Positions 7,980-16,639 of a DNA stretch of 64,000 bases are shown here, piece by piece; position 1 is the stretch's first letter; every line of letters starts with the position of its first letter. The stretch spans positions 126,479-190,478 of the forward strand of contig JAUJNZ010000003.1 of the NCBI GenBank assembly GCA_030447905.1. Reading direction: 5' to 3'. The translations under genes and the position numbers were made by a program. Source of the stretch: Thermoleophilaceae bacterium. GTDB taxonomy: Bacteria > Actinomycetota > Thermoleophilia > Solirubrobacterales > Thermoleophilaceae. A model generated the notes under the pieces. It was not told the DNA's origin and searched no databases. It saw nothing but the letters and a program-made list of their open reading frames with translations.

Positions 7980-9578
7980 ATGGCACAGACAGAGCTGCAG
8001 ATAGCGGGTATGACCTGCGAGTCGTGCCCGACCCACGTGCGCGAAGCCCTCGAGCGTGCCGGGGCCCAAGAAGTCGAAGTCGACTGGCACCACGGCCGAG
8101 CGACTCTCGCTAGGAACGGCGTGGGCGAGCGCGAGCTCTCGCGGGCGCTCGAGGGCACGCGCTACCGCGTCGTCGACATCACCGACCGCGGACGCGAAGA
8201 GGACGAGCAGTCGCGAGGCACCCGCGACTATGACCTCATCGTCATCGGTTCGGGCGGCGCCGCGATGGCCGCGGGGATCCGCGCGCGAGACCTCGGTCGA
8301 CGTGTCCTGCTCGTCGAGCACGGGCCAACCGGCGGCACCTGCGTCAACATCGGCTGTATCCCGTCGAAGAGCCTGCTCGCCGACTCCGAACGGGTCGACG
8401 GCCACGGACCCGCGCAGCTGCCCCGCGCGGTAGAGCGCAAGGCGGGGCTTGTCGCTCAGCTTCGCCAGGACAAGTACGTCGACCTGATCGACGACTACGG
8501 GATCGAGTTCCGCGGGACCCACGCCGAGCTGCTCGACTCTCACACGGTGGCCGTCGACGGCGAGCCGACGACGGCGGACGCCATCCTCGTGGCCGCCGGC
8601 GCCCGTCCGGGAATCCCGCCGATCCCGGGGCTCGAAGAGGCCGGGTATCTGACCTCGACCACGGCGCTCGAGGTGACCGATCCGCCCCCGCGGCTGGCGG
8701 TGATCGGGGCGAACGCCGTCGGCCTCGAGCTCGGTCAGATGCTCGGGAACTTCGGCTCGAAGGTGACCTTCCTCGCCCGAAGAGGGGTCGCCCCGTACGA
8801 GGAGCGCGAGATCGGCGAGGGGCTCACCGAGGTGCTCGAGGCCGACGGCCACACCGTCCTCGCGCCCGCCGATACCCATCGCGTCGAGCGCGTGGGGGAG
8901 GAGAAGGTCGTGCGCGGCGAGGTCGCCGGTGAGCCCTTCGAGCTGCGCGTCGACGAGATCCTCGTGGCCACGGGTCGCCAGCCGAACACCGACGGGCTCG
9001 GGCTCGAGGGGATCGGCGTCGAGGTCGACCCCCTCGGCGCCATCGGCGTCGATCAGCACCAGCGCACGAGCGTGCCCTCGGTCTATGCCGCCGGCGATGT
9101 CACGACCCAGCCGCAGTACGTCTACGTCGCGGCGGCCGGGGGCTCCGCGGCGGCCGGGAACGCGCTCGGCGACGGTGACGAGAGGCTCGACTTCGACTCG
9201 CTGCCCCGAATCATCTTCACCCGCCCGACGATCGCGGCCGCCGGCCTGACCGAGGGGCAGGCGCGGGCGCGCGGCCTCGAGGTGGAGACGACCCTGCTGC
9301 CGCTCGACGCCGTCCCGCGCGCCCTGGTCAACGGCGAGACGCGCGGGGTCTTCAAGCTGGTCGCGGAGGCCGAGACCGGGCGTCTGGTGGGCGCCTCGAT
9401 CCTCGCCGACGGGGCCGGCGACGTGATCCTGTCGGCCGTGCTGGCGATCGACCGGGGCATGACCGTGGAGGAACTCGCGGCCACCTGGGCGCCGTACCTG
9501 ACGATGGCCGAGGGGCTCAAGCTGGCCGCCCAGAGCTTCGGACGCGAGGTCGGCAAGCTCTCGTGCTGTGCGGCGTGA
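7980..9578 (+). CDS. merA: Mercuric reductase with N-terminal heavy-metal domain
   Basis: Reduces Hg(II) to volatile Hg(0) with NADPH and FAD in the cytoplasm. The 532-residue product starts with a heavy-metal-associated domain carrying GMTCESC (residues 10-16). It then has the FAD Rossmann motif (IVIGSGGAAMAAG), the redox-active pair in GGTCVNIGCIPSK, the second nucleotide fold (LAVIGANAVGLELGQML), the FAD-binding YAAGDVT segment, and a C-terminal vicinal cysteine pair (LSCCAA) that hands Hg(II) to the active site. All hallmark residues are present and the length is normal. It is first in a tight run with merF and an ArsR regulator. Confidence 0.96.
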   Translation: MAQTELQIAGMTCESCPTHVREALERAGAQEVEVDWHHGRATLARNGVGERELSRALEGTRYRVVDITDRGREEDEQSRGTRDYDLIVIGSGGAAMAAGIRARDLGRRVLLVEHGPTGGTCVNIGCIPSKSLLADSERVDGHGPAQLPRAVERKAGLVAQLRQDKYVDLIDDYGIEFRGTHAELLDSHTVAVDGEPTTADAILVAAGARPGIPPIPGLEEAGYLTSTTALEVTDPPPRLAVIGANAVGLELGQMLGNFGSKVTFLARRGVAPYEEREIGEGLTEVLEADGHTVLAPADTHRVERVGEEKVVRGEVAGEPFELRVDEILVATGRQPNTDGLGLEGIGVEVDPLGAIGVDQHQRTSVPSVYAAGDVTTQPQYVYVAAAGGSAAAGNALGDGDERLDFDSLPRIIFTRPTIAAAGLTEGQARARGLEVETTLLPLDAVPRALVNGETRGVFKLVAEAETGRLVGASILADGAGDVILSAVLAIDRGMTVEELAATWAPYLTMAEGLKLAAQSFGREVGKLSCCAA

Positions 9579-9877
9579 GGGGAAAGGAGTCTCCCGCCAT
9601 TCCGGCGGCATCGGCCGGACGCGAGCTTCTCGCCGCTCGGCGCCGTCGCGCCGCGGCGGTCGTCACAGCCCTCGTCGCCGCCGTCTGCTGTGCGACCCCG
9701 GTCCTCGTCGTCCTGTTGGCTGCGGTCGGCGCCGGCGGACTCATCGCCGGGATCGACTACGTGGTCTTTCCGGTGCTCGCCCTCGCCCTTCTCCTTGCCT
9801 GGCGGGCGCACCGGCGGGTGCGAGCCTGCGCGGTAGCCTGCGCGCCCACGGACACCACCGCGAGGAAAGCTCGATGA
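9563..9877 (+). CDS. merF: MerF-like mercury transporter
   Basis: A small protein with two membrane helices. The first carries the vicinal cysteines typical of MerF/MerT (AVCCATPVLVVLLAAVG) and the second reads DYVVFPVLALALLLAWRA. It carries Hg(II) across the membrane to MerA. The frame opens at GTG 9563, overlapping merA by 16 bases. A GGAAAGGAG lies at about 9582-9590 and might serve a later start, so the first 15-20 residues are uncertain. Two further cysteines lie in the C-terminal tail (RACAVACAP). It ends with a 4-base overlap with the regulator gene. Confidence 0.85.
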   Translation: MLCGVRGKESPAIPAASAGRELLAARRRRAAAVVTALVAAVCCATPVLVVLLAAVGAGGLIAGIDYVVFPVLALALLLAWRAHRRVRACAVACAPTDTTARKAR

Positions 9878-10236
9878 CCATCTCCGAAGCCCCCTTTCGA
9901 CTCCCCGAGAAGCCGAGCGAATCCCAGATCGTCGCCAAGTACTTTCGGGGGTTGGGCGATCCAACAAGGGTGCGTATCCTCGAGCTCCTGGTCGACGGCG
10001 AGCACTCGGTGTCTGAGCTCGTCAGCCGGGTCGGCGCAACTCAGCCGCAGGTCTCAAACCACCTGGCGTGCCTGCGGTGGTGCGGCTTCGTGCAGTCCCG
10101 CCGCGAGCACCGGACGGTCTTCTACCGAGTAGCCGACGAGCGCGTCGCGACGATGATCGAGCTCGCTCGCTCGCTGCTGCAAGACAACGCGGAGCACGTC
10201 GCCGCCTGCCGCAGGATCGACGGCGATAGCTGCTGA
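9874..10236 (+). CDS. ArsR/SmtB-family regulator, probable mercury sensor
   Basis: A 120-residue winged-helix repressor: YFRGLGDPTRVRILELL, the recognition helix region QPQVSNHLACLRWCGFV, and a wing REHRTVFYRV. Cysteines in NHLACLRWC and at the C-terminus (CRRIDGDSC) could bind the metal. Actinobacterial mer operons are often controlled by ArsR-type rather than MerR-type proteins. The ATG overlaps the merF stop (ATGA). It would probably act on the divergent promoter region 7556-7979 and be relieved by Hg(II). The metal specificity is inferred from context. Confidence 0.85.
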   Translation: MTISEAPFRLPEKPSESQIVAKYFRGLGDPTRVRILELLVDGEHSVSELVSRVGATQPQVSNHLACLRWCGFVQSRREHRTVFYRVADERVATMIELARSLLQDNAEHVAACRRIDGDSC

Positions 10237-10343
10237 CCTCCGGATCAGACAGGCCGGCCGCACGGAGTACGACGGCCGTCCCCGGCGACGGTGCATCCGG
10301 CAAGCAGCGCCGGGCGGCCGCAGCGGAGGACTGATAGCCAGCC

Positions 10344-11141
10344 GTGGCCCGAAGCCAAGGGAGATCAGCGTCACCGCTCGAGGGCCGACGCGCCCTCGTG
10401 ACCGGCGGGGCAACCGGCATCGGCCGGGCGACGGCCACCCGTCTCGCCGGCGACGGCGCCGCAGTGGTCGTCAACTACATCGGGGATCCCTCGCCGGCCG
10501 AGGAGCTCGTGGCCGATCTTCGCGGCGACCGAGGAAGGGCGCTCGCCGTCGAGGCCGACGTCTCCGACGAGGCTCAGGTCGAGGCGATGTTCGACCGGGC
10601 CGGCGAGGAGCTCGGCGGCGAGATCGACATCCTCGTCAACAATGCCGGAGTCGAGCGGCCCTACCCCCTGGTCGACATGCCGCTCGAGGAGTGGAACCGT
10701 GTGCTCGCGGTCAACCTGACCGGGCCCTTCCTGTGCGCACGGGAGGCCGCACGCCGGCTCATCGCCGGGAGGCTGCCCGGGGTGATCGTGAACGTCTCGA
10801 GCGTCCACGAGGTGATCCCCTGGCCCGAGTTCGCTCACTACTGCGCGTCCAAGGGCGGGATGAAGCTCTTCGGCCAGACCATCGCCCGCGAGCTCGCGCC
10901 GCACGAGATCCGGGTCGTCCAGGTGGGCCCGGGGGCGATCCTCACCCCGATCAACCAGGACCTGATCGAGGATCCCGACAAGCGCCGGGAGGTCGAGGAG
11001 GAGATCCCCTGGGGGCGGATGGGCAAGCCCGAGGAGGTCGCCGCGGCGATCGCCTGGCTCGCCAGCGCGGAGGCCGGGTACGTGACCGGCTCCACTCTCT
11101 TCGTCGACGGGGGGATGACCCTCTATCCGAGGTTCGTCTGA
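10344..11141 (+). CDS. Short-chain dehydrogenase/reductase, glucose 1-dehydrogenase-like
   Basis: A 265-residue classical SDR with the cofactor motif TGGATGIGRA, the NNAG motif (LVNNAGVERPY), catalytic Ser in NVSSVHEV, and YCASKGG as the YxxxK pair. The C-terminal TGSTLFVDGG is typical of glucose 1-dehydrogenase-like members. The start is GTG. It stands alone, 107 bases after the arsR-type gene and directly against the phage tape-measure remnant. The substrate cannot be told from sequence. Confidence 0.85.
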   Translation: MARSQGRSASPLEGRRALVTGGATGIGRATATRLAGDGAAVVVNYIGDPSPAEELVADLRGDRGRALAVEADVSDEAQVEAMFDRAGEELGGEIDILVNNAGVERPYPLVDMPLEEWNRVLAVNLTGPFLCAREAARRLIAGRLPGVIVNVSSVHEVIPWPEFAHYCASKGGMKLFGQTIARELAPHEIRVVQVGPGAILTPINQDLIEDPDKRREVEEEIPWGRMGKPEEVAAAIAWLASAEAGYVTGSTLFVDGGMTLYPRFV

Positions 11142-11144
11142 TGT

Positions 11145-12069
11145 ATCGCCCGATCGACGAGTACGGGCTGATCGGGGACTGCCCCATGACCCGCGCGAAG
11201 GCCCCTCGCAGACCACGGAGCTCACGGGCGACCCGATTGCTCATCGTCCCCGCCTCCTGGGCCTGCCTCTTGTAGCGGGCGATGGTCGCCCCGGCGAGGA
11301 TCATCCCCGCCACGAGCGCCCCTCCGGCCGCCACCCCGAGCGCGCCGAGCCCAGTGGCCGCGCGGGCGGCTGAGGAGACAATGGCCGCTAGTCCGACCGC
11401 AAGCGGCTTCCCGACCCCGACGACGAGGGCGAGCTTCGCGGCGGGGATGCCGGCGGCCGGGCCGAGCTTCGTGAAGTGCAGCGTCGTGTCGCCGATCTCC
11501 GAGGAGGCGCCACGGAAGGTCCGGCCCATGAGGCCAGCGCCCTCACCCGCACCCCGGAAGCCGATGCGTGCGAGCCCGGCGGCCACCGCGCTCCTGCGCA
11601 GGCCGCGATCAGCCTCATCAGCACCATCCACGGCGACCCGAGCGACGGCTCGCTCGCGCCCGAACCGCTGTACCGAGCGAGTGATCCGCTGGAGCTGCTG
11701 AGAGGTCGTCTGCACCCCGACGAGGCCGACGTTGGCCCTAGCCCTTATGCGCCCGTAGCGGTTGAGGAGGGTGATCAGGCTGTTGACGCCCTGCCGGACG
11801 CCCTGCTGGCCGGTTAGCCCAACCGAGGCCCTGCCTGCACCCATACGGCTCGCCTGAACGGCCACGGAGGCAAGCTCACGGCGGAACTCGCTCGCGTCGA
11901 GCCCGGCCTTCGCCTCGAACTTGCGGGCCTCGAACTTCTCGCCCTCGGCCTGAGCCGCTCGCAACTCGCGCTGGAAGGGATCGCGGTCGAGAGTCATCTG
12001 GGCCTCGACGGTGCCGGCGTCGAAGCCCAGCAGGTTCTCCCGCTTCCGTGCGGGTGGTGGTCTTCCATG
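11145..12069 (-). pseudogene. Phage tail tape-measure protein remnant
   Basis: The frame holds MTLDRDPFQRELRAAQAEGEKFEA, preceded in frame by GFDAGTVEAQ. This resembles the N-terminus of actinophage tape-measure proteins. It continues with alternating Ala/Gly/Arg-rich helices and two hydrophobic stretches (KLALVVGVGKPLAVGLAAIV and ALGVAAGGALVAGMILAGA). It loses coherence at about 11145, where it meets the oppositely oriented SDR gene, so only an N-terminal piece of a much longer protein remains. No other phage genes are seen. A tRNA-Ser 3' half lies about 100 bases to the right, a plausible attachment scar. Confidence 0.6.
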
Positions 12070-12170
12070 ACTACGGAGATAGTGACTGACGGGGCGGTCG
12101 CTCGGCTCACCCGGATGGCGCGGTGACTGGCGCGCGCTAACCAGATGCCCTGCAAATCGGCTGTTTCGAA

Positions 12171-12234
12171 CCGGTCTCGAAAACCGTTATGGGCCAGATC
12201 GGTCCCTCGAGGGTTCGAATCCCTCCCAGCTCCG
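12171..12234 (+). pseudogene. 3' half of a tRNA-Ser (CGA), attachment-site scar
   Basis: Reads as anticodon arm CCGGTCTCGAAAACCG (loop CTCGAAA, anticodon CGA), a long variable arm, the T arm (GAGGG, TTCGAAT, CCCTC) and an acceptor 3' strand ending AGCTCC. The required 5' half is absent upstream, so it is not a complete tRNA. Retention of only the part from the anticodon arm to the 3' end is what site-specific integration into a tRNA gene leaves behind. Confidence 0.65.
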
Positions 12235-12269
12235 CTGAGGGTTTGACCGACGGTGCCTCCGTGGAAGGA

Positions 12270-12431
12270 ATGCGACGGATGCGTTCCAAGGTCGTCTGCC
12301 TCGTCCTACTCGTCCTCTTCTTGGGCGCGGGGAGTGCGTGCGCTGGCGAAGGAGAAGAACAGCAGCTACCCACGTCCCCTGTGGAGGGGTGGTCAGGAGC
12401 AGGAGCAGGGGCAGGAAGGCGGCGAGGCTGA
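12270..12431 (+). pseudogene. Small lipoprotein-like gene, copy 1, frameshifted
   Basis: ATG at 12270 or 12279 opens a signal peptide with a hydrophobic core (VVCLVLLVLFLGAGS) and a cysteine in SACAGEGEE, followed by QQLPTSPV. Compared with the other copy (26289-26423), two bases are missing after CCTGTGGAGG, so the frame leaves the Gly/Glu/Gln-rich tail (GGQEQEQGQEGGEAEQDGG) and stops at 12429. The part from 12325 onwards lies in the 284-bp inverted repeat. Function unknown. Confidence 0.5.
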
Positions 12432-12608
12432 GCAGGACGGCGGTGGCGGGGATTAGGAAGACCGCGCGCTAGCGGGCGTACGGACACGTCGACCCGCCGA
12501 CGCCGTCAAGCCGGGGGGGCCCGCGATGAGAACGGCGGGTCCCCTGGCTCGTCCTGGTCGCCGCGACCGGCACCGTCGCAACGAAAAGTCACCGGTCTCC
12601 AAAACCGG
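12325..12608 (+). repeat. 284-bp inverted repeat, left copy
   Basis: Nearly identical to the reverse complement of 26138-26423, with differences limited to small indels in short runs. It begins within the lipoprotein gene and ends exactly with the anticodon-arm core CCGGTCTCCAAAACCGG. Beyond the core the two copies diverge completely. Confidence 0.85.
12592..12608 (+). other. Anticodon-arm core copy B (tRNA-Trp-like)
   Basis: CCGGTCTCCAAAACCGG, preceded by ACGAAAAGTCA. It has no tRNA T arm or acceptor on its right side. It shares its left flank, but not its right flank, with copy D at 26138-26154. Candidate attachment-site junction. Confidence 0.6.
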
Positions 12609-12727
12609 CACCAGCCCGCCGTCTTGAGCCCGCGCCACGCGACCGAGCTCGGACGAGGCCGCTATCGGCATCCCGTCGCGTCCCGTAGCCTCAGAGCCTT
12701 CCGCAGCCGAGTGAGGAGGAGGAGACG

Positions 12728-13390
12728 ATGATCTGCCGTATCTATGACGTAGCCGGGGCGACCCTCGAGCAGTACGACGACGAGGTAGACCGGAAGGTGG
12801 GACCGGACAAGCCCGAGGGCGTGCATCTTCACGTCGCGGGCACGACCGACGATGGCCTCAAGATCATCGAGGTGTGGGACTCGCCGGAGCACATCGAGCG
12901 GTACATGACTGAAAGTGGGCTCGGCGAGGCGCTCGAGGAGGCTCAGGTGCCCGAGCCGGAGGTGACCGAGTTCGAAGTTCACAAGCTCGACTGGGTCGAG
13001 GAGCTAGACGAAGGAGGGAAGGGTGCTGCTAGGCGAGAGGCCGACTGCCGCCCCGTAGAGGGAGACCGAACGCTGTCCGCTAAACAGCGCCAGGGAGACC
13101 CCTCAGGGCGTGTGGGGCAGTCGCCTGGTGCGCCCCGCCCTTTTCATGCAGGAGGTGCCCATTCCCGGCTCGTCGCAACAACTTCGTTCGACCCGTCGAC
13201 CTACGCGACGACACGCGCGAGATCGCCGAGAGCGTGCGCGTCCTGCAGTCGGCGCTCGCCATGCAGACGGAGGCACGGCGCCCGGGCCTCTACCAGGTCG
13301 AGGCCGATGCGGGCGCCCCGTGCTCCCGCTTCCTTGGCTCTCTTGTCGATCGACTTACCCCGTGCCATCCCCATCCTCCTGGGAAGTTGA
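12728..13390 (+). CDS. Small dimeric alpha-beta barrel-like protein with run-on C-terminus
   Basis: The first roughly 95 residues (MICRIYDVAGATLEQYDDEV to FEVHKLDWV) form a complete small conserved actinobacterial protein, probably of the dimeric alpha-beta barrel type. The motifs VHLHVAGTTDDG and IEVWDSPEHIERYM are characteristic. A strong GAGGAGGAGGAG precedes the ATG. The remaining 125 residues are Arg/Ser/Pro-rich and unlike any domain, so the natural stop at about 13010 has probably been lost by a frameshift or junction. Function unknown. Confidence 0.6.
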   Translation: MICRIYDVAGATLEQYDDEVDRKVGPDKPEGVHLHVAGTTDDGLKIIEVWDSPEHIERYMTESGLGEALEEAQVPEPEVTEFEVHKLDWVEELDEGGKGAARREADCRPVEGDRTLSAKQRQGDPSGRVGQSPGAPRPFHAGGAHSRLVATTSFDPSTYATTRARSPRACASCSRRSPCRRRHGARASTRSRPMRAPRAPASLALLSIDLPRAIPILLGS

Positions 13391-13669
13391 ACTTCCCGCG
13401 TCATCCTCCACGGGGATGGCCGTCATGACGCGCTTGTCTCCGAGCACCGCTGCACACCTCGGGGTCAGTAGAGCACCGACGGGACCCAGCGGCCCCTTCG
13501 GCTCGTGGTACTGGCCGAGGGTCATGTAGGTCATCGGCTTCACCACCCGCAGCCCCTCGCCGAGGCACCAGCGGAAGAGGCCCGCCTGTCGCAGCGGCAG
13601 CAGGAAGGATGCCGGCTCCTCAATAGAGGAGAGCGACCCCACGTTGAAGGCGTCCTGGAAGAGGCGCAT
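13355..13669 (-). pseudogene. GNAT-like acetyltransferase, C-terminal fragment
   Basis: The frame contains FRWCLGEGLRVVKPMTYMTLGQY followed by HEPKG. This matches the ending of a family of actinobacterial GNAT-type proteins that usually finish with a similar 'MTLMTLGPYxEPxGxYLPSVLY' sequence. The canonical acetyl-CoA loop is not present, and the residues before and after do not fit the family, so this is a fragment. Confidence 0.4.
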
Positions 13670-13803
13670 GCCCGGTCAGGTCGCAGTCGCCTGGCCACGA
13701 GTGCTCTGTCCCAGAGTAGCGGCAGGCTCCCTGCTCGCTCTGGACGAGGGCGCACGCTTGCTTGCGCGACAAGGGCAAGCACTGCCACCTAACATCTCTG
13801 CCG

Positions 13804-14309
13804 ATGCAACGCGACGAGCTAAGAACGTTGCAGGCTCCGCTGAAGGAGCGCTACACGACCGAGCCGGCGGCCGCACAGGTCACGCTGTCGGCGGCCGGCA
13901 CCCTTGGAGAGGGCCTGTCGTGCTCGGTGCAAACCGGACGGGCGATCGCGGGGGCCGGGCTCCATCCGGCGACCGGCGGCGACGGCTCGCTTCTCTGCTC
14001 CGGCGACATGCTGCTCGAGGCGCTCGTGGCCTGTGCCGGCGTCACGTTGCAGGCGGTCGCGACGTCCCTCGAAATCCCCGTGCCCTCTGGGCGCGTGCGC
14101 GCCGAGGAGACCTCGACTTCCGCGGCACGCTCGGCGTGGGTCGGGAGGCGCCGGTGGGCTTCTCGGCGATCCGCCTCTCGTTCGAACTCGACACGGACGC
14201 GGACGACGAGCAACTCGCCAAGCTTCGCAAGCTCACCGAGCGCTACTGCGTCGTCTACCAGACGCTCGCCGGCAACCCTGCCCTCTCGACCAGCCTGGCG
14301 ATCGGGTAG
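13804..14309 (+). pseudogene. OsmC-family protein, frameshifted
   Basis: OsmC/Ohr-type peroxidase fold: MQRDELRTLQAPLKERYTTE, the first conserved cysteine in ALVACAGVTLQAVA, and the second in TERYCVVYQTL, ending ALSTSLAIG. The N- and C-terminal parts lie in different frames and join at about 14104, where one G seems missing: GCCGAGGAGACC should read GCCGAGGGAGACC, giving EGDLDFRGTL. Both catalytic cysteines survive. These proteins reduce organic hydroperoxides. With one indel, either decay or a sequencing error is possible. Confidence 0.8.
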
Positions 14310-14967
14310 TCAGCCGGCGCGTTTGGGCGCTACTCGCGCTCCCTCGTCCCAAGGGTCGGTATTCCCCGAAGAGCGGGAGTGGCGCCGCTTGAACCGCGAT
14401 GTCGTGCCGACTTCCCCTCTGCGCGAGCGGCAGCGCCGCGTCACCGCTTCGCGGCCCACCAAGGAGCGGCGCCGTACGGATAGGTCGAGCGCCGCACGGC
14501 TCAGGTAGGAGATACGAGGTTGTGAGCACTTCACCTAGTCGAGTTTGCTCGCTGGCGACGATGGCCTGGCTGCTCGCTCGTGACTGGCGACGGGGCGTCG
14601 GGCCGCTCGATGAGCGTCCGCTCTCATCGGCGCGGTCTGGAGACCCCGGCGTCTCTCGTGGTCGCGCGTCGCATCTGGGCGACGATCGGTGACCGCGCGA
14701 TCGCGGCAAGATCTCGGGGCGTCGGGCCAGTCCTCGAACAGCGTGAGCTCTCGCCCGTGGTCGTCGGCCCATGCGCCCGCGCTCGACGCGCACTGGAGGG
14801 CCTGGAGCTCACCGCGGCGCAGGCGGCGTAGAGGGCGGTCGCCCACAGAGCGCCCGGTCGCCCTCGGGCAGGGCGGCGATCAGGTCGCGGGCCTCCTCGG
14901 GGCGGCCACGCGGTCGCGGCGGCCCCGCAGGGCGGGGAGCGAGAGCCCATGTCGTCGAGGGCGCGGG
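14310..14967. other. No recognisable gene
   Basis: Long GC-rich open frames exist on both strands (for example minus 14624-15106), but their translations are Arg/Ser/Ala-rich without motifs. A stretch near 14760-14830, read on the minus strand, gives a plausible short sequence (ELTLFEDWPDAPRS) that I cannot place. Confidence 0.3.
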
Positions 14968-16215
14968 TTACGGGCGCGTGGTCGAACGCAGACGGTAGAC
15001 CGACCCCTGCCATGAAGCGACGTATACGCCCCCCGAGCCGTCCCGGCCGAAGGACGTCAGCCGGGGACGACGAGACCGAGCGAGCGGTTCTCCACCACTC
15101 TTCCATTCTTACGCCTCAGGGCGTGCAAGGCACCAGTGCAGTAATCGCCATATAGGTAGCTGCCCGACAGCGACACGATCTCGGTGTCCCGCAGGACGTA
15201 GCCGCCCGTGACTGAGCAGGCGCCACCGTCGCGGTGTCGGTAGACGTGAGTCGGGAAGACGTAGTTGCCCGTCTGGCACGAGCGGTAGGGCCCGTAGACA
15301 GCCAGGCCCTCGAAACAGCTCCAACCGAAGTTCGCCCCGCGGCCTCGAACGGAGGGGGCGAGAAGTTGATCTCCTCCCACCGGTCCTCGCCGACGTCGCC
15401 GATCCAGAGTGCGCCGGTCGCCCTGTCGAAGCTGAACCGCCACGGATTGCGCAGGCCGTATGACCAGATCTCATCGCGTCCGGGGCGGCCGACGAAGGGA
15501 TTGCTCGAGGGGATGCGGTAGGGAGCTCCGGAGGGCTGCCTGCGAGGGTCGATGCGCAGGATCTTTCCGAGCAGGGTCCCGAGGCTCTGGGCGCGAGCTG
15601 ACGCGGTTCGGTCCCCCACTGCCCGTCGCCGACGCTCCAGTAGAGGAGACCGTCGGGGCCGAACCTCGAGCTGGCCCCGAAATGCACCGGTGCGTCGGAG
15701 TGCTCGATCTCGCGTACGAGCCGCCGACTCGACCGCAGGGCGCGACCGGGGTCGTTGGGATCGCGCCGCAGCTCCTCGAGGCGGATGTCGAGGTCTCTCT
15801 GGACGTAGGCGATGTAGAAGCGGCCGCTCCGCCCGTAGTCGGGCGCGAATGCGATCGAGAGCGCGCCGGCTTCCGCGCGCCCCGTGTCGACCAGGTCCCG
15901 GATGTCGAGGAACGGCCTGCGGTCGACGACCCCGTCCTTCGTGACGCGGATCGTCCCCCCGCCTCTCGACGATGAACAGGCGCGAGGAGTCGCCCGGAGC
16001 GCTCGTCACGTACACCGGCCGATAGAACGCGCCGATTCGTCTCTCTCGAGGCGCAGACCTGGTGCCCCTCGGTGACCGGCACCGTCGCCCCGGGGGTGGT
16101 CCTCGTGGGCGCGGGCGGCTGGCGTAGTGGCGGCCGCGTGTGCCGAGCAGGAGGCCCAATGTGACCAGGAGCGCCGCCGGCTCCGGCGAGAGACGGCGTG
16201 AGGAGGGCTGCCTCA
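14968..16215 (-). pseudogene. PQQ-dependent sugar dehydrogenase, multiply frameshifted
   Basis: Read across frames this gives a secreted glucose/sorbosone dehydrogenase-type beta-propeller: a signal-like helix (PAALLVTLGLLLG), RPVYVTSAPGDSSRLFIVE, HFGASSRFGPDGLLYWSVGDG, LGKILRIDPR, DEIWSYGLRNPWRFSFD, WIGDVGEDRWEEINF, ANFGWSCFEG, GGYVLRDTEI, LYGDYCTG, and a final LTSFGRDGSGGVYVAS ending at the TAA at 14968. At least five frame changes are needed, near 16040, 15965, 15600, 15345 and 15062, several at C or G runs. The gene is dead as sequenced. Confidence 0.8.
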
Positions 16216-16639
16216 CGCACTCGCTCCCCAGGCCGGCGCCGACCGAGATCGTGGTCCGGCCGCAGTCCGCGGAACCCCAAGGTCGCAAGCAGACCGCCAA
16301 GGCCGATACGACCCGCGGCGCAGCGCGCAGGAAGCCCTTAGAGACAGCCTCCATTACCTCTCCTGTTCGCATGACATTGACGTCAGCCAGCTGATGCCGA
16401 TGTGCATGGTAGGTGCGAAGCGGGTGCGCGCGTCAAGCCCGAAGAGCTCCGCGTGACCTCCGTTGGCCATTGGTGCCTGCCCATAGGTTCCTCAGCATGG
16501 GAACTGCGTCGCCATGTCGATCAAGGCTCGAGCCATGGTCAGTCGAGGTCCGCCGGGGCACTTCGGCGCCACCCCGGGTGAGGGCAAACCCGCCCCGGCT
16601 TGCCGGAGAAGCCGCGTGACCGCCCCGACACGGCAGGCT

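Noticed and set aside
12120-12236. A complete tRNA-Ser gene
   Set aside because: The anticodon arm, variable arm, T arm and 3' acceptor are present, but no 5' acceptor strand or D arm pairs with them upstream. It is recorded as a 3' half only.
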